The translations under genes and the position numbers were made by a program. Under the pieces are notes generated by a model. It searched no databases. It was not told the origin of the DNA and was given only the letters and a program-made list of their open reading frames with translations. From Candidatus Binatia bacterium (GTDB lineage: Bacteria > Desulfobacterota > Binatia > HRBIN30): a stretch of 64,000 nucleotides of DNA. The stretch is taken from contig CALAMI010000005.1 in the NCBI GenBank assembly GCA_937925685.1, positions 124,001-188,000 on the forward strand, written 5' to 3'. Shown piece after piece: positions 56,748-64,000 of the stretch (position 1 is its first letter; each line of letters starts with the position of its first letter).

Positions 56748-57782
56748 TTAGAAAGTCACCACCACTTTGATCGCCGACGGATCTTGAGCGGCAGTGCGGT
56801 ACGCCTTGGCCACGTCCGGGAAGCGGTAAACGTGAGTGACTACGTGCTCCGCACGAACCACCCCTTGCTGGATCAGTTGTAAGGCCTCGCGAGTATCGAC
56901 CGGTCCTGCGGAATAGCTTGGAATTAGCCGGACTTCGCGGAAGTAGAGGTCATGGGTGTCCAGTGCGTAGTGCTCGCCTGCAGGTGTGCCCATGAATTGA
57001 ACCACCGTACCACCGCGTGCCGCACACCGTAGTCCGAGGTCCATCGCTTCGGTTGTAGGTGGTCCGACGATCACGATGTCGCATCCACGGCCACCTGTAT
57101 AATCCATCACCGCCGAAACCAAATTGTGCTCGGTGCAGTCGACGGTATGGTCGGCTCCGAGTTCCCGCGCCTTTTCGCAGCGAACGGTTTGTAGGTCAGC
57201 TCCGATGACGCTGTGGGCTCCCCAGTGCCGGGCTAATCGCACATGCAACTGCCCCATCACCCCTAAACCGATCACCAACACCTGCGCTCCATGCACCAGT
57301 CCCGCACGGCGCAACGATTTCACGACACAGGCCAACGGCTCGATGAGAGCGCCGTCAAGGTCGGTCAGGGACTCGGGAAGCGGTAAGGTGTCCGCGCGTA
57401 CGTTCAGTGCCGGCACGCGGAAGAATTCAGCCATGCCGCCCGGATCCAAGGACGTCGCACGCCAGGTCGGACATTGCACAAATTCACCCCGGTCACAGGC
57501 GGCGCAAGAAAAGCAAGGAACGTGGTGATGGACGAAGACCCGCTTGCCAACATCGAGGTGTTCCACTCCCTCACCGACCGCCACGACTTCCGCAACTGGT
57601 TCGTGGCCGAGGATCACAGGCGCTTTTTTGCGGATGTACCACGGTGTCACATCGCCGGAACAAATCCCGCACGCGCGGGTGCGCACGAGAAGTTCGCCGG
57701 GGCCGATACCGGGGAGCGGGACATGCTCGATACGCACGTCGAGGTAATCATACGCCTTGGCTGCACGCATCGTTGTGCTCAT
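56748..57782 (-). CDS. Zinc-dependent dehydrogenase (MDR, sorbitol/threonine dehydrogenase-like)
   Basis: A 344-residue medium-chain dehydrogenase. Catalytic zinc residues are in CGICSGD and LGHEPVAE. The structural zinc lobe is CFSCAAC with a later Cys in FVQCP. The nucleotide-binding segment reads VLVIGLGVMGQLHV. EPLACVVKSLRRAG is typical of polyol/threonine-type members. Its ATG overlaps the stop of the next MDR gene (57779-57782, ATGA), so the two dehydrogenases are coupled. It would oxidise a secondary alcohol or sugar with NAD(P), substrate unknown. It is convergent with the lipoprotein genes. Confidence 0.87.
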   Translation of the reverse strand: MSTTMRAAKAYDYLDVRIEHVPLPGIGPGELLVRTRACGICSGDVTPWYIRKKAPVILGHEPVAEVVAVGEGVEHLDVGKRVFVHHHVPCFSCAACDRGEFVQCPTWRATSLDPGGMAEFFRVPALNVRADTLPLPESLTDLDGALIEPLACVVKSLRRAGLVHGAQVLVIGLGVMGQLHVRLARHWGAHSVIGADLQTVRCEKARELGADHTVDCTEHNLVSAVMDYTGGRGCDIVIVGPPTTEAMDLGLRCAARGGTVVQFMGTPAGEHYALDTHDLYFREVRLIPSYSAGPVDTREALQLIQQGVVRAEHVVTHVYRFPDVAKAYRTAAQDPSAIKVVVTF

Positions 57783-58804
57783 GGCTCGATGGCAAATTTG
57801 AGGCCTCGGCCGGCCCGGTGTGCATCGAGTGCCTTGGCGAGCTCCTCGAGGGCGTAATAACCAGAGATCAGTCGTTCTCCGGCAAAGCTCGAATCGGCGA
57901 GCAGTTCGTACGCACGCCGCACCGCTCGCGGCGTGAAGTGAAACGGGCTGTGAACCCGAAGTTGATCATAGTGGAGCCGCAAAGTGTCGAAGCGGGCTTG
58001 CGTGCCTGCGGCACATCCACCGAACAAAATTACCGTGCCACCACGACGGGCAAAGTCCGGAGCCCGCTCCCATACCTCCACTTGTCCGGTACATTCGATG
58101 ACCAGGTCGGCGCCCCTCCCTGCGGTCGCCGAGAGAACAGCTGCGCGTGCCTCGCTCAATCCCGAGATGAGCACGCGTTGTGCCCCCACCCGGGAAGCGT
58201 AACGAGCCCGCTCGGGATTGCGTCCGACCACCCAAACGTTGTGAACGCCATGGGCACGCAACACCAAAACGTGAAGGAGAGCAATGGCCCCCGCTCCGAT
58301 AACCACCGCCATGTCGTCGGGCCGCAAGGAAATACCCTCGAGCCCATGGGTGACACAGGATAGAGGCTCGAGTAAAGCAGCCTCTGCAAAAGAAAGAGCC
58401 CGAGGTTTCGGGTAAACATTCGCTCGAACTATGCGTGCCGGAATCTTCACGAATTCGCCGTACGCCCCAAGAACCATGGTTTCGATCACGGTCTCACACA
58501 GGTTTTCCTGCTCCCGCGAGCAGTAGTAACAAGCATTGCAAGGCCCCGTGGGGGCGACCATCACCTCGTCGCCCTCGCGCAAGTGCTTTACCTCTCGTCC
58601 TACGGCGGAGACTTGACCGCTGAACTCATGCCCAAACCGGGTGGGCGTGGGGAACTTCGGGTGCCCGCGTAAAAACATTTTAATGTCCGTTCCACAGGTC
58701 AATGCCGCACGCACGCGCACAACGATTTCCCCTTCGTCAGGAGACGGGACAGGCAACTCGTGGAGCTCGATGCGGCCGGGTTCTTGGAGAATGTGTGCAC
58801 GCAC
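57779..58804 (-). CDS. Zinc-dependent dehydrogenase (MDR), second of a coupled pair
   Basis: A protein of about 341 residues. The GTG at 58804 gives the natural start VRAHILQEPGRIEL; a TTG at 58840 would add 12 residues. Zinc-site motifs are LTCGTDIKMF and FGHEFSGQV, and the structural zinc lobe is CNACYYC with ENLC. The Rossmann motif is AVVIGAGAIALLHV. EPLSCVTHGLEG parallels the partner gene. It is translated upstream of the other dehydrogenase with a four-base overlap. The two proteins are only distantly similar, so they may act on successive or related polyol or alcohol substrates. Confidence 0.87.
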   Translation of the reverse strand: MRAHILQEPGRIELHELPVPSPDEGEIVVRVRAALTCGTDIKMFLRGHPKFPTPTRFGHEFSGQVSAVGREVKHLREGDEVMVAPTGPCNACYYCSREQENLCETVIETMVLGAYGEFVKIPARIVRANVYPKPRALSFAEAALLEPLSCVTHGLEGISLRPDDMAVVIGAGAIALLHVLVLRAHGVHNVWVVGRNPERARYASRVGAQRVLISGLSEARAAVLSATAGRGADLVIECTGQVEVWERAPDFARRGGTVILFGGCAAGTQARFDTLRLHYDQLRVHSPFHFTPRAVRRAYELLADSSFAGERLISGYYALEELAKALDAHRAGRGLKFAIEP

Positions 58805-58899
58805 GATGTAAGCGGTATCGGTGGGGTTCGAGGTTGTCAACGAAGCGGGCGAATCACGACGACGTCAGGAAAGTTGCCGGAGAGCCGACAGTTGCAGGC

Positions 58900-59709
58900 T
58901 CAACCCTCATGCGGGGAAGGTACGTGGAGCAGTCGTCGTGCCACCACCACGAAACCCGTATGAGCCACCATGCGATGCTCGGGGCGCATGCTGCGGGCCT
59001 CGACATGCCAAAACCGTTGTAGCGTTTCGAAAACCTCGATCAGTCCAAAGGACGAATTCAACCGCAGGCTGTCGACGAGTTCCTTGACCTGGAGCACCGT
59101 AGGCAGGTAACTCAAGAACACTCCTCCGGGACGAAGGGACTCGGTGGCGTTTTTCAGAAGGCGCCAAGGTTCGGGTAGGTCAACGACAATACGGTCCACG
59201 TCCCGCTCTTCGATGCCGGCAAACACATCAGCAATTTTGAGTTCCCAGTGCGGCACGGCACCGAGGAAAATCTCCACGTTTCTGCGCGCCCGTGCTGCGA
59301 AGTCCTGCCGCACTTCGTACGATACCAGGCGGCCGTGGGGCGCAATGGCTTGCAGCAACGCAATCGTGAGGGCACCCGGACCAACACCAACTTCGACCAC
59401 GTGGGCCCCGGGGTAAAAGTCCCCCCAGAGCAGCATGGGGCCAATGTCCTTCGGGTAAATTGGTTGCGCTTGCCGTGGCAAATTGGGGATAAATTGGGCA
59501 AAGGTCGGGCGCACCAGAACGAAGGCCTCGCCAGCCGAGTTGTATACCGTGTGCCCTTCACGCAAGCCGATTAGGTGGTCTGCCCAGAAAAACCCGTTGC
59601 GAATGTGGACTCGCTTGCCTGGGATGAGCTGTCTCATGTATTGGCGCTGCTTGCAGTCTACGAAAAGGACGTGTTCTCCCTCCTGCAACCGGCCGGATGC
59701 ACGCTGCAT
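58900..59709 (-). CDS. trmI: tRNA (adenine-58-N1)-methyltransferase
   Basis: A 269-residue TrmI-type enzyme that makes m1A58 in the tRNA T-loop. It has the N-terminal beta domain (GEHVLFVDCKQRQYMRQL), the GCD14-like segment PIYPKDIGPMLLWGDFYPG, SAM motif I VVEVGVGPGALT (104-115) and the catalytic-site motif VVDLPEPW. The ATG at 59709 follows GGAGGGG, correcting a longer frame. It lies 26 bases downstream of the TtuA-like gene; in Thermus m1A58 and 2-thio-ribothymidine 54 stabilise the same loop. Presence alone is not proof of thermophily. Confidence 0.92.
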   Translation of the reverse strand: MQRASGRLQEGEHVLFVDCKQRQYMRQLIPGKRVHIRNGFFWADHLIGLREGHTVYNSAGEAFVLVRPTFAQFIPNLPRQAQPIYPKDIGPMLLWGDFYPGAHVVEVGVGPGALTIALLQAIAPHGRLVSYEVRQDFAARARRNVEIFLGAVPHWELKIADVFAGIEERDVDRIVVDLPEPWRLLKNATESLRPGGVFLSYLPTVLQVKELVDSLRLNSSFGLIEVFETLQRFWHVEARSMRPEHRMVAHTGFVVVARRLLHVPSPHEG

Positions 59710-59735
59710 TCTTTCCCCTCCACCAGGATGCGCGA

Positions 59736-60695
59736 CTAGGACGAGGTCTGAGCTAGCGGTCGTACCCCCTGGCGTTTCGCCGCCACTTCGTCGAGCAAGC
59801 TGCAAAAGCGACACACGGGACGATGGGATGGCAGACCACAACGGCTGCAGGTTGTTGGCGCCTCAAGATTACCGGCAAACAACTGCGAGCGCGCGCGGCG
59901 ATAGAACTCCAACACGAAGTTTTGCTTGGTTCCCGGCATTTCTGCCTCGAGGCGTTGCAAAACGTCCTTGTAAAGCAGTTGGGACGCTCCGGCCGCGTTT
60001 GGGCATTCCTCGATCACGTAGTCGATCCTTCTCAGGAAGGCGTACACCGCGGTCTCATATTCGCTGAGGCGGAAGAGAGGTTTGACCTTGCGGGCGAATT
60101 TTTCGTGCGAGGGAGCAAGAACAGGGGACTGCCTGGCAAGGTAGTTCATGTCCCACCGCAGGACATTTCCTAGAAGACGGGCTGCTTCATCGTCGAGGTT
60201 GTGCCCCGTGGCGACAACTGGGAAACCGTGCTCCATCGCTATCCGATCGAAATGATGGCGCTTTGCCGTACCGCATGCGGAGCAAGCGGGGCGCCGCGTG
60301 AGACCAACGACATCGGCGATCGCATGGCCCTCGGCGCCAAAGTCAACCTGTAGCAGGGGCAAGCCACGCTCACGGGCAAAGGCCTCAGTTTTCGTCCGCG
60401 AGAGAACGGAGTACGCCCCAATGCCAAGATTGAGATGAAGCCCGGTGGTGCGGTAGCCTAGAAGCTGAAGAACATCCCAGAGAGCCAAACTGTCTTTCCC
60501 GCCAGAGACGGCAACCAGTACGGGCTCTTCCCGGCTGAACATTCGCTCGCCGTCAATGGCGCGCTGGACTTGTCGTTGAAAGTAGAGCAGGAAGCAGTCA
60601 CGGCAGAAAGCAGTGTGGTGGGAGTGCAACTGCACTACCGCAGGGTTACGGCAGCGTTTGCACTTCGGTTTGTGACCAGGTCGAGTCGCGCTCAT
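59736..60695 (-). CDS. ttuA: tRNA-5-methyluridine 54 2-sulfurtransferase (TtuA/NcsA-like)
   Basis: A 319-residue PP-loop ATPase. The N-terminal zinc site uses Cys12, 15, 31 and 34. The PP-loop SGGKDS is at 64-69. The 4Fe-4S ligands of TtuA match Cys138 and Cys141 (CSACGTAKR) and Cys230 (EECPNAAGA). The C-terminal zinc site uses Cys282, 285, 294 and 297. TtuA adenylates U54 of the T-loop and inserts sulfur from a ubiquitin-like carrier (TtuB). A TtuB-like gene lies 1.5 kb upstream on the same strand, and trmI is 26 bases downstream. TtcA (2-thiocytidine) is less likely because both zinc fingers are present. Confidence 0.88.
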   Translation of the reverse strand: MSATRPGHKPKCKRCRNPAVVQLHSHHTAFCRDCFLLYFQRQVQRAIDGERMFSREEPVLVAVSGGKDSLALWDVLQLLGYRTTGLHLNLGIGAYSVLSRTKTEAFARERGLPLLQVDFGAEGHAIADVVGLTRRPACSACGTAKRHHFDRIAMEHGFPVVATGHNLDDEAARLLGNVLRWDMNYLARQSPVLAPSHEKFARKVKPLFRLSEYETAVYAFLRRIDYVIEECPNAAGASQLLYKDVLQRLEAEMPGTKQNFVLEFYRRARSQLFAGNLEAPTTCSRCGLPSHRPVCRFCSLLDEVAAKRQGVRPLAQTSS

Positions 60696-60735
60696 GAAGA
60701 ATCTTTATAGGATGCTCCACGAATTCAGCCAGTGG

Positions 60736-62001
60736 TCACAAGGTGAATCGCGCGAAACGGGTAAGCCCCTGGCATCCAAGCAGGGCAACGCGAACGGCGA
60801 GGACGATTTCGTCAATGGTGATTCGTCTATCGCCATTGCGGTCGCCAGCCGAACACAGTGTCTGCTGAGTGTGCTCGAGGGCGATGTTCACCAATAAAAC
60901 GATCTCGTCGACAGTCACCGAGCCATCTTCGTTACAGTCCCCGGAACAGGAAACGGCAGTTGGAGTTGGCGTGGGTAACATCACAGTCGGGGTGACGCTC
61001 GCGGTCGGCCACAGGGTAGCACGCGCCGTGGGGGTAGGTGTGGCGGTGCGCGTTGGTGTCGGAGAGGGAGAGTCAAGGGCCGGGTAGAGCACGTCGCGAC
61101 CAGCGATGTCGTCAGGGGCAAGGCTTGGATTTCGCAGACGCCGCAGCAAGTTCAGCAAGCTGGCAGGGTCTGTCTGCGAAAGTCCGCCCCACATAAGTGG
61201 CATGGCAGCGATCGGTGGGTTCCTTGGATTTGGCCAGATCTGCAGGTCGCGGAACGGATCACGCGGATCGATTACCATCACGTTCAACGGATCGCTGTCG
61301 GTATCGAGAAAGCGTCCTTCGTTTGGATGTCCTAAGCCGATTGCGTGTCCGACCTCGTGGGTGATCAATACCTGGAACGCTGCTGCAAGGATGTCTAGCG
61401 GCTGCCCGATAGCCATGAGTGCGCGCGCGGCTTCGGCAACGCGGTCGCGGTTGATCGTGATATCCGCTCCCTCGATCACGTTCCCCGGGAGAGAGAGTCC
61501 ATTGGTAAGCAAACGATCGGCATCGTACCGCCAAGTAGCGGCGGTCCAGCCGAAAAACGTTCCGGCCTCACCAACGTAGAGGTCGATTTCAAACCCCTCT
61601 CGCGGAGAACCAGGAACCACTAGGGCATCGAACACGATCTCGAATCGTAAAGCGCCGTGTTCCCATGCTCGGACGCCATCTTGGACAACGCGGCGGGAAA
61701 GCTCCTGGAGTGTTAGCACGTCGATACCGTAATGGCGGGCTACTTCCTCCGCGATGCCTAGCTGAGCCAACAAGTCAGGGGCTACGCCAACTTGGATAGC
61801 ATCGCCGAGGCTTGGCTCGTGTGCCTGACGCGGAGGTGCCGCATTCCAACGAGCAGCGAAGGCGGCAGCCTCGTCAGCCGGCAGGTCGGTGCGGTCGTTG
61901 AAGAGGCTGAACCCGACAGCCGGTGCCCGAAGGAGGAGAAGGGCGATACAGGACAGGGGTACGGTAAGCACTTGGCAGCACTGCCTCGCCTTCCGCGCCA
62001 T
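60736..62001 (-). CDS. Secreted matrixin-like metalloprotease with Thr/Pro linker and dockerin-like C-terminus
   Basis: A 421-residue protein. The ATG at 62001 begins a signal peptide with LTVPLSCIALLLLRAPAVG; the longer frame has no signal. The zinc site is HEVGHAIGLGH (His215, Glu216, His219, His225) and a Met-turn candidate is AAMPLMWGG around 270, a metzincin (M10-like) pattern. After the catalytic domain comes a ~45-residue Thr/Pro linker, then GDCNEDGSVTVDEIV and DRNGDRRITIDEIV, two calcium-type dockerin-like repeats bracketed by Cys. It would be an extracellular endopeptidase. It interrupts the ubiquitin-like and ttuA genes; a functional link is not evident. Confidence 0.83.
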   Translation of the reverse strand: MARKARQCCQVLTVPLSCIALLLLRAPAVGFSLFNDRTDLPADEAAAFAARWNAAPPRQAHEPSLGDAIQVGVAPDLLAQLGIAEEVARHYGIDVLTLQELSRRVVQDGVRAWEHGALRFEIVFDALVVPGSPREGFEIDLYVGEAGTFFGWTAATWRYDADRLLTNGLSLPGNVIEGADITINRDRVAEAARALMAIGQPLDILAAAFQVLITHEVGHAIGLGHPNEGRFLDTDSDPLNVMVIDPRDPFRDLQIWPNPRNPPIAAMPLMWGGLSQTDPASLLNLLRRLRNPSLAPDDIAGRDVLYPALDSPSPTPTRTATPTPTARATLWPTASVTPTVMLPTPTPTAVSCSGDCNEDGSVTVDEIVLLVNIALEHTQQTLCSAGDRNGDRRITIDEIVLAVRVALLGCQGLTRFARFTL

Positions 62002-62221
62002 GTTCGTAAATTTACCTGCCTCTTCGACCAAAGGCAAAACACAAAAGTTGATTGGCGCGGTTGCTAGGACATGAGCGGTCATGACCGTGCGCCGGAGTCG
62101 TTGCCAGATGGCACGCATCGGCCGAGAAACCGCCGAAGTCTTAGGCTTTCCGGGCAATTCGTTCCACCCTGTTCCGGCCTGGCGGGGGCTTGCAAGTGTC
62201 AACCGGTGAGGGAGTCCGCGG

Positions 62222-62440
62222 TCAGCACAGCGGGTTCCGCTTCCGTGCGCCGCCAGAAATCACCCGACGAATCTCCACCGTATCACTATCGTTCACCACG
62301 TCTTCCGTGGTGAGCATTTCGTCGTCGCGGATCACGAGCACGGTTCCTGGCAGCAGCTGCAGTTCGCGTAATAAATCCCCCACGCGACAGCCCCCACGAA
62401 GTTCTACTTCCTCGCGGCTTGGAAGGAGCACCACACGCAC
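62222..62440 (-). CDS. Ubiquitin-like sulfur-carrier protein (TtuB/MoaD/ThiS family) with C-terminal extension
   Basis: A 72-residue beta-grasp protein. GTG at 62440 gives VRVVLLPSREEVEL, with AGG upstream; a TTG at 62479 adds 13 residues. The fold is seen in the sequence: VGDLLRELQLLPGTVLVIRDDEML, landmark residues 20-43, then TVEIRRVISGG. The diglycine at 63-64 is followed by eight more residues (ARKRNPLC) before the TGA. Family members normally end at Gly-Gly, which is adenylated and thiocarboxylated. Here a protease would be needed to expose it, as for QbsE-type precursors. Gene context with ttuA suggests that it supplies sulfur for tRNA. Confidence 0.75.
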   Translation of the reverse strand: MRVVLLPSREEVELRGGCRVGDLLRELQLLPGTVLVIRDDEMLTTEDVVNDSDTVEIRRVISGGARKRNPLC

Positions 62441-62862
62441 GGCAATCAACCTGGTAGAGGCTAGGGGCTCGGGAGTCAATACAAAGTACGAGGCGAGGGA
62501 GAGATCGCCACTTCGGGGGCATCGCTGGCACGGCAGTTTGCGGGCGTCCTCGAAAACGAGAACTCATCTAGGCTGGAGTCGTACTGGCCTTCGTGGCTAC
62601 CAGAAAGCGCCGGAGAGCCGGTGAAGGATGCGGAACCGGGGGAAAGAGAGACTCCTGTGTCCGCTTGGGTCGGGGTCGGGAGCGGAAACCCAGCAGTTCC
62701 ACGGGATAGCTTTCTGGTTTCTGCAGTCTTCCCCTTCCATGGAGCGCCCATAGCACCGTGGTGAGGGGCTTGGGTGGTGAGCCCCGTTCTGTGTCGAGGC
62801 ACTGTCACCTGGCAAACCCAGGGAGGCGGTTAGACATAGGAAATGCTCTACAAGGTGCAAGC
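62441..62862. other. Intergenic stretch of about 420 bases
   Basis: This stretch lies between the Nudix gene and the ubiquitin-like gene, both minus strand. Short frames on either strand give unrecognisable peptides. The promoter of the ubiquitin-like gene is expected here, but no convincing -35/-10 pair was found. Confidence 0.4.
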
Positions 62863-63519
62863 TTAGAACGGTGTAGCCTCTGGGGTCTCGATCCGTTCCA
62901 CGAAGCTCCACAGAATACGGTGAGTCAGCCCCCAAATCGTGTAACCTTGAAATTCAACCGCGGGTAATGGCCCTAACTCCGGGGATTGTGGGTGTCGGTA
63001 GTCGGTCGAATTGTGCCGCAGCGCAGCCAACGGGATCCACAGCGCTGTTTGCACTTCGCGGGAATTGGGAACCGGCTGCACTGGCTGGCGCAACCCGAAC
63101 ACGATGGGACGGATAACGAGATCCAAGTGCCGACCATGGGCAACGGCACGAACTTCGTCGAGTTCGCCCAGGACCTGGCCAACACGTTCCAGGTCGATGC
63201 CGACTTCCTCCCTCGTCTCACGCACCGCGGTGGACAGTAAATCCGGGTCATCAGGTTGCTGCCGTCCACCAGGAAGAGCCATGTGGCCCGACCACGGGTC
63301 GCCGCTACGGTGGGCGCGATGAATGGCAAGAAATTCGCCGCCTGCCTTGCCATCGCGGAGCAGGAGAGCGACCGCGGCACGGGGAAGGCCAGGTGGGTCG
63401 CTGATCACCTGGCAAACCTGCCCGCGGAGTCGGCGTGCAATTAGCTCCATGCTCCACTGGATAGTGCCCCTTTGCGCTGGTTCTATGGTGGGTGCTTGGC
63501 CGCGCTTCGGCGAATTCAT
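62863..63519 (-). CDS. Nudix hydrolase, CoA-pyrophosphatase-like (NudL type)
   Basis: A protein of about 218 residues; the start is ATG 63519 or ATG 63450. The Nudix box is GGRQQPDDPDLLSTAVRETR, continuing EEVGI, with the metal-binding REtxEE pattern intact. MALPGG precedes it, as in CoA diphosphatases (PF00293/NudL), and RAAVALLLRDG begins the domain. It likely hydrolyses CoA or acyl-CoA to 4'-phosphopantetheine and adenosine 3',5'-bisphosphate, limiting CoA pools; other nucleoside diphosphates are possible. A CoA-turnover enzyme fits a genome rich in acyl-CoA chemistry. It is divergent from rpoZ. Confidence 0.85.
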   Translation of the reverse strand: MNSPKRGQAPTIEPAQRGTIQWSMELIARRLRGQVCQVISDPPGLPRAAVALLLRDGKAGGEFLAIHRAHRSGDPWSGHMALPGGRQQPDDPDLLSTAVRETREEVGIDLERVGQVLGELDEVRAVAHGRHLDLVIRPIVFGLRQPVQPVPNSREVQTALWIPLAALRHNSTDYRHPQSPELGPLPAVEFQGYTIWGLTHRILWSFVERIETPEATPF

Positions 63520-63799
63520 GGCCTCGAAAACTAACGCACGCCCCGAATTTCGCCACACTCACGGCTGCAAATCCTGGTCATGACCCTTGAACGAGGTTGC
63601 CTTCCGACCTGGGGTGGCGTTCGTCGGTTGTGGCGTACCTTGTGCTCGTCGGGGTGCGGGTTTTTCGTCGGACGGCGACAGGGTTCAGCGCTCATCTGCG
63701 TTTCTTGCGATGGGACTGGGTTCCCTGGGATCCCTACCAGTGGGTCAGGCGTTTCGCTAAACGAGAGCCTTGTCCGAGTAACAGAGGAGGAGATTCCCC

Positions 63800-64000
63800 A
63801 TGGCACGCATCACTGTTGAAGACTGCTTGAATCAGGTTCCCAACCGTTTTGAACTGGCTTTGCTTGCTGCTCGTCGGGCGAAAATGTTGCTTAAGGGTGC
63901 GCGCCCGTTGGTGGAATCGGAGAATAAGGAGATTGTCACCGCGTTACGGGAAGTTGCGGCGGGGCGAGTAGGGCGCCGCTACTCGGTAGAGGGTCGCTAA
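63800..64000 (+). CDS. rpoZ: RNA polymerase omega subunit
   Basis: A 66-residue omega subunit that helps beta-prime folding and RNA polymerase assembly. It begins [28 protein letters not shown], family landmark residues 1-28, and continues with a short acidic helix ([15 protein letters not shown]). The ATG at 63800 follows GAGGAGGAG. The TAA stop is exactly the last codon of the window. The C-terminal tail is short, as in many non-enteric bacteria. Downstream genes (often spoT or gmk neighbours) are outside the window. Confidence 0.93.
   Translation: MARITVEDCLNQVPNRFELALLAARRAKMLLKGARPLVESENKEIVTALREVAAGRVGRRYSVEGR

Overview
The window is a GC-rich bacterial chromosome segment of about 64 kb with roughly 50 protein genes, one tRNA-Lys gene, and no recognisable phage, transposase, integrase or CRISPR array. 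Several exported proteins combine long Thr/Pro linkers with C-x-G-D-C-N-x-D-G type (dockerin-like) repeats. Together with a catabolic gene set of thiolase-like proteins, DUF35, hydantoinase A/B, hydratase-2 and luciferase-like (LLM) enzymes, this suggests an uncultured Desulfobacterota-like lineage such as Candidatus Binatota. That assignment is inference from gene style, not a search. Lipoproteins, an outer-membrane barrel protein and Braun-type lipoproteins point to a diderm envelope. A tRNA T-loop modification set (TrmI, TtuA and a ubiquitin-like sulfur carrier) hints at thermophilic or thermotolerant ancestry.

Layout. 1-1555 is the end of a LamG/Thr-Pro/SdrD-like surface protein. 1818-14892 is a plus-strand catabolic island interrupted by a PAP2 phosphatase and a TauE permease: thiolase-like protein, DUF35, hydantoinase B and A, enoyl-CoA hydratase 2, zinc alcohol dehydrogenase, a second thiolase-like protein, an LLM oxidoreductase and an alpha/beta hydrolase. 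15079-19974 (minus) carries a membrane spermidine-synthase-like protein, an MFS transporter and a YiiX-like cysteine hydrolase. 20105-22713 (plus) has an F420-type LLM enzyme and a secreted beta-helix protein. 22865-26146 (minus) is an acyl-CoA synthetase and wax-ester/DGAT pair. tRNA-Lys(UUU) lies at 26617-26689.

26831-32026 (minus) is a tight operon: AmpG-like permease, periplasmic NlpC/P60-like protein, glycine-zipper lipoprotein, MmgE/PrpD and methyltransferase, with two ATGA overlaps. 32338-34748 (minus) is a GH1 glycosidase coupled to a phosphotransferase, divergent from an exported esterase. 35951-41788 (plus) is a housekeeping operon: nadC, birA, two tandem coaX copies, an EF-G-2 type GTPase and a small helical protein. 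42092-47639 (minus) carries ligA, acyP, trxA, a small conserved protein and aconitase.

47732-56650 (plus) is an envelope and surface island. It holds a dockerin/PPC-domain protein, a lipoprotein with a roughly 410-residue Thr/Pro stalk and a YVTN propeller, a TPR plus beta-barrel outer-membrane protein, a FecR-domain protein, and two tandem Lpp/OprI-like lipoproteins ending in Lys, closed by a clear terminator. 56748-62440 (minus) has two coupled zinc dehydrogenases, trmI, ttuA, a secreted metalloprotease with dockerin-like repeats, and a TtuB/MoaD-like protein whose Gly-Gly is followed by eight extra residues. The window ends with a Nudix hydrolase (minus) and rpoZ (plus).

The most interesting items are the T-loop thiolation module with an apparently unprocessed ubiquitin-like carrier, the tandem coaX pair with different departures from the kinase motifs, the stalk-propeller/barrel/FecR/Lpp surface cluster, and two thiolase-like proteins that both lack the usual nucleophilic cysteine.
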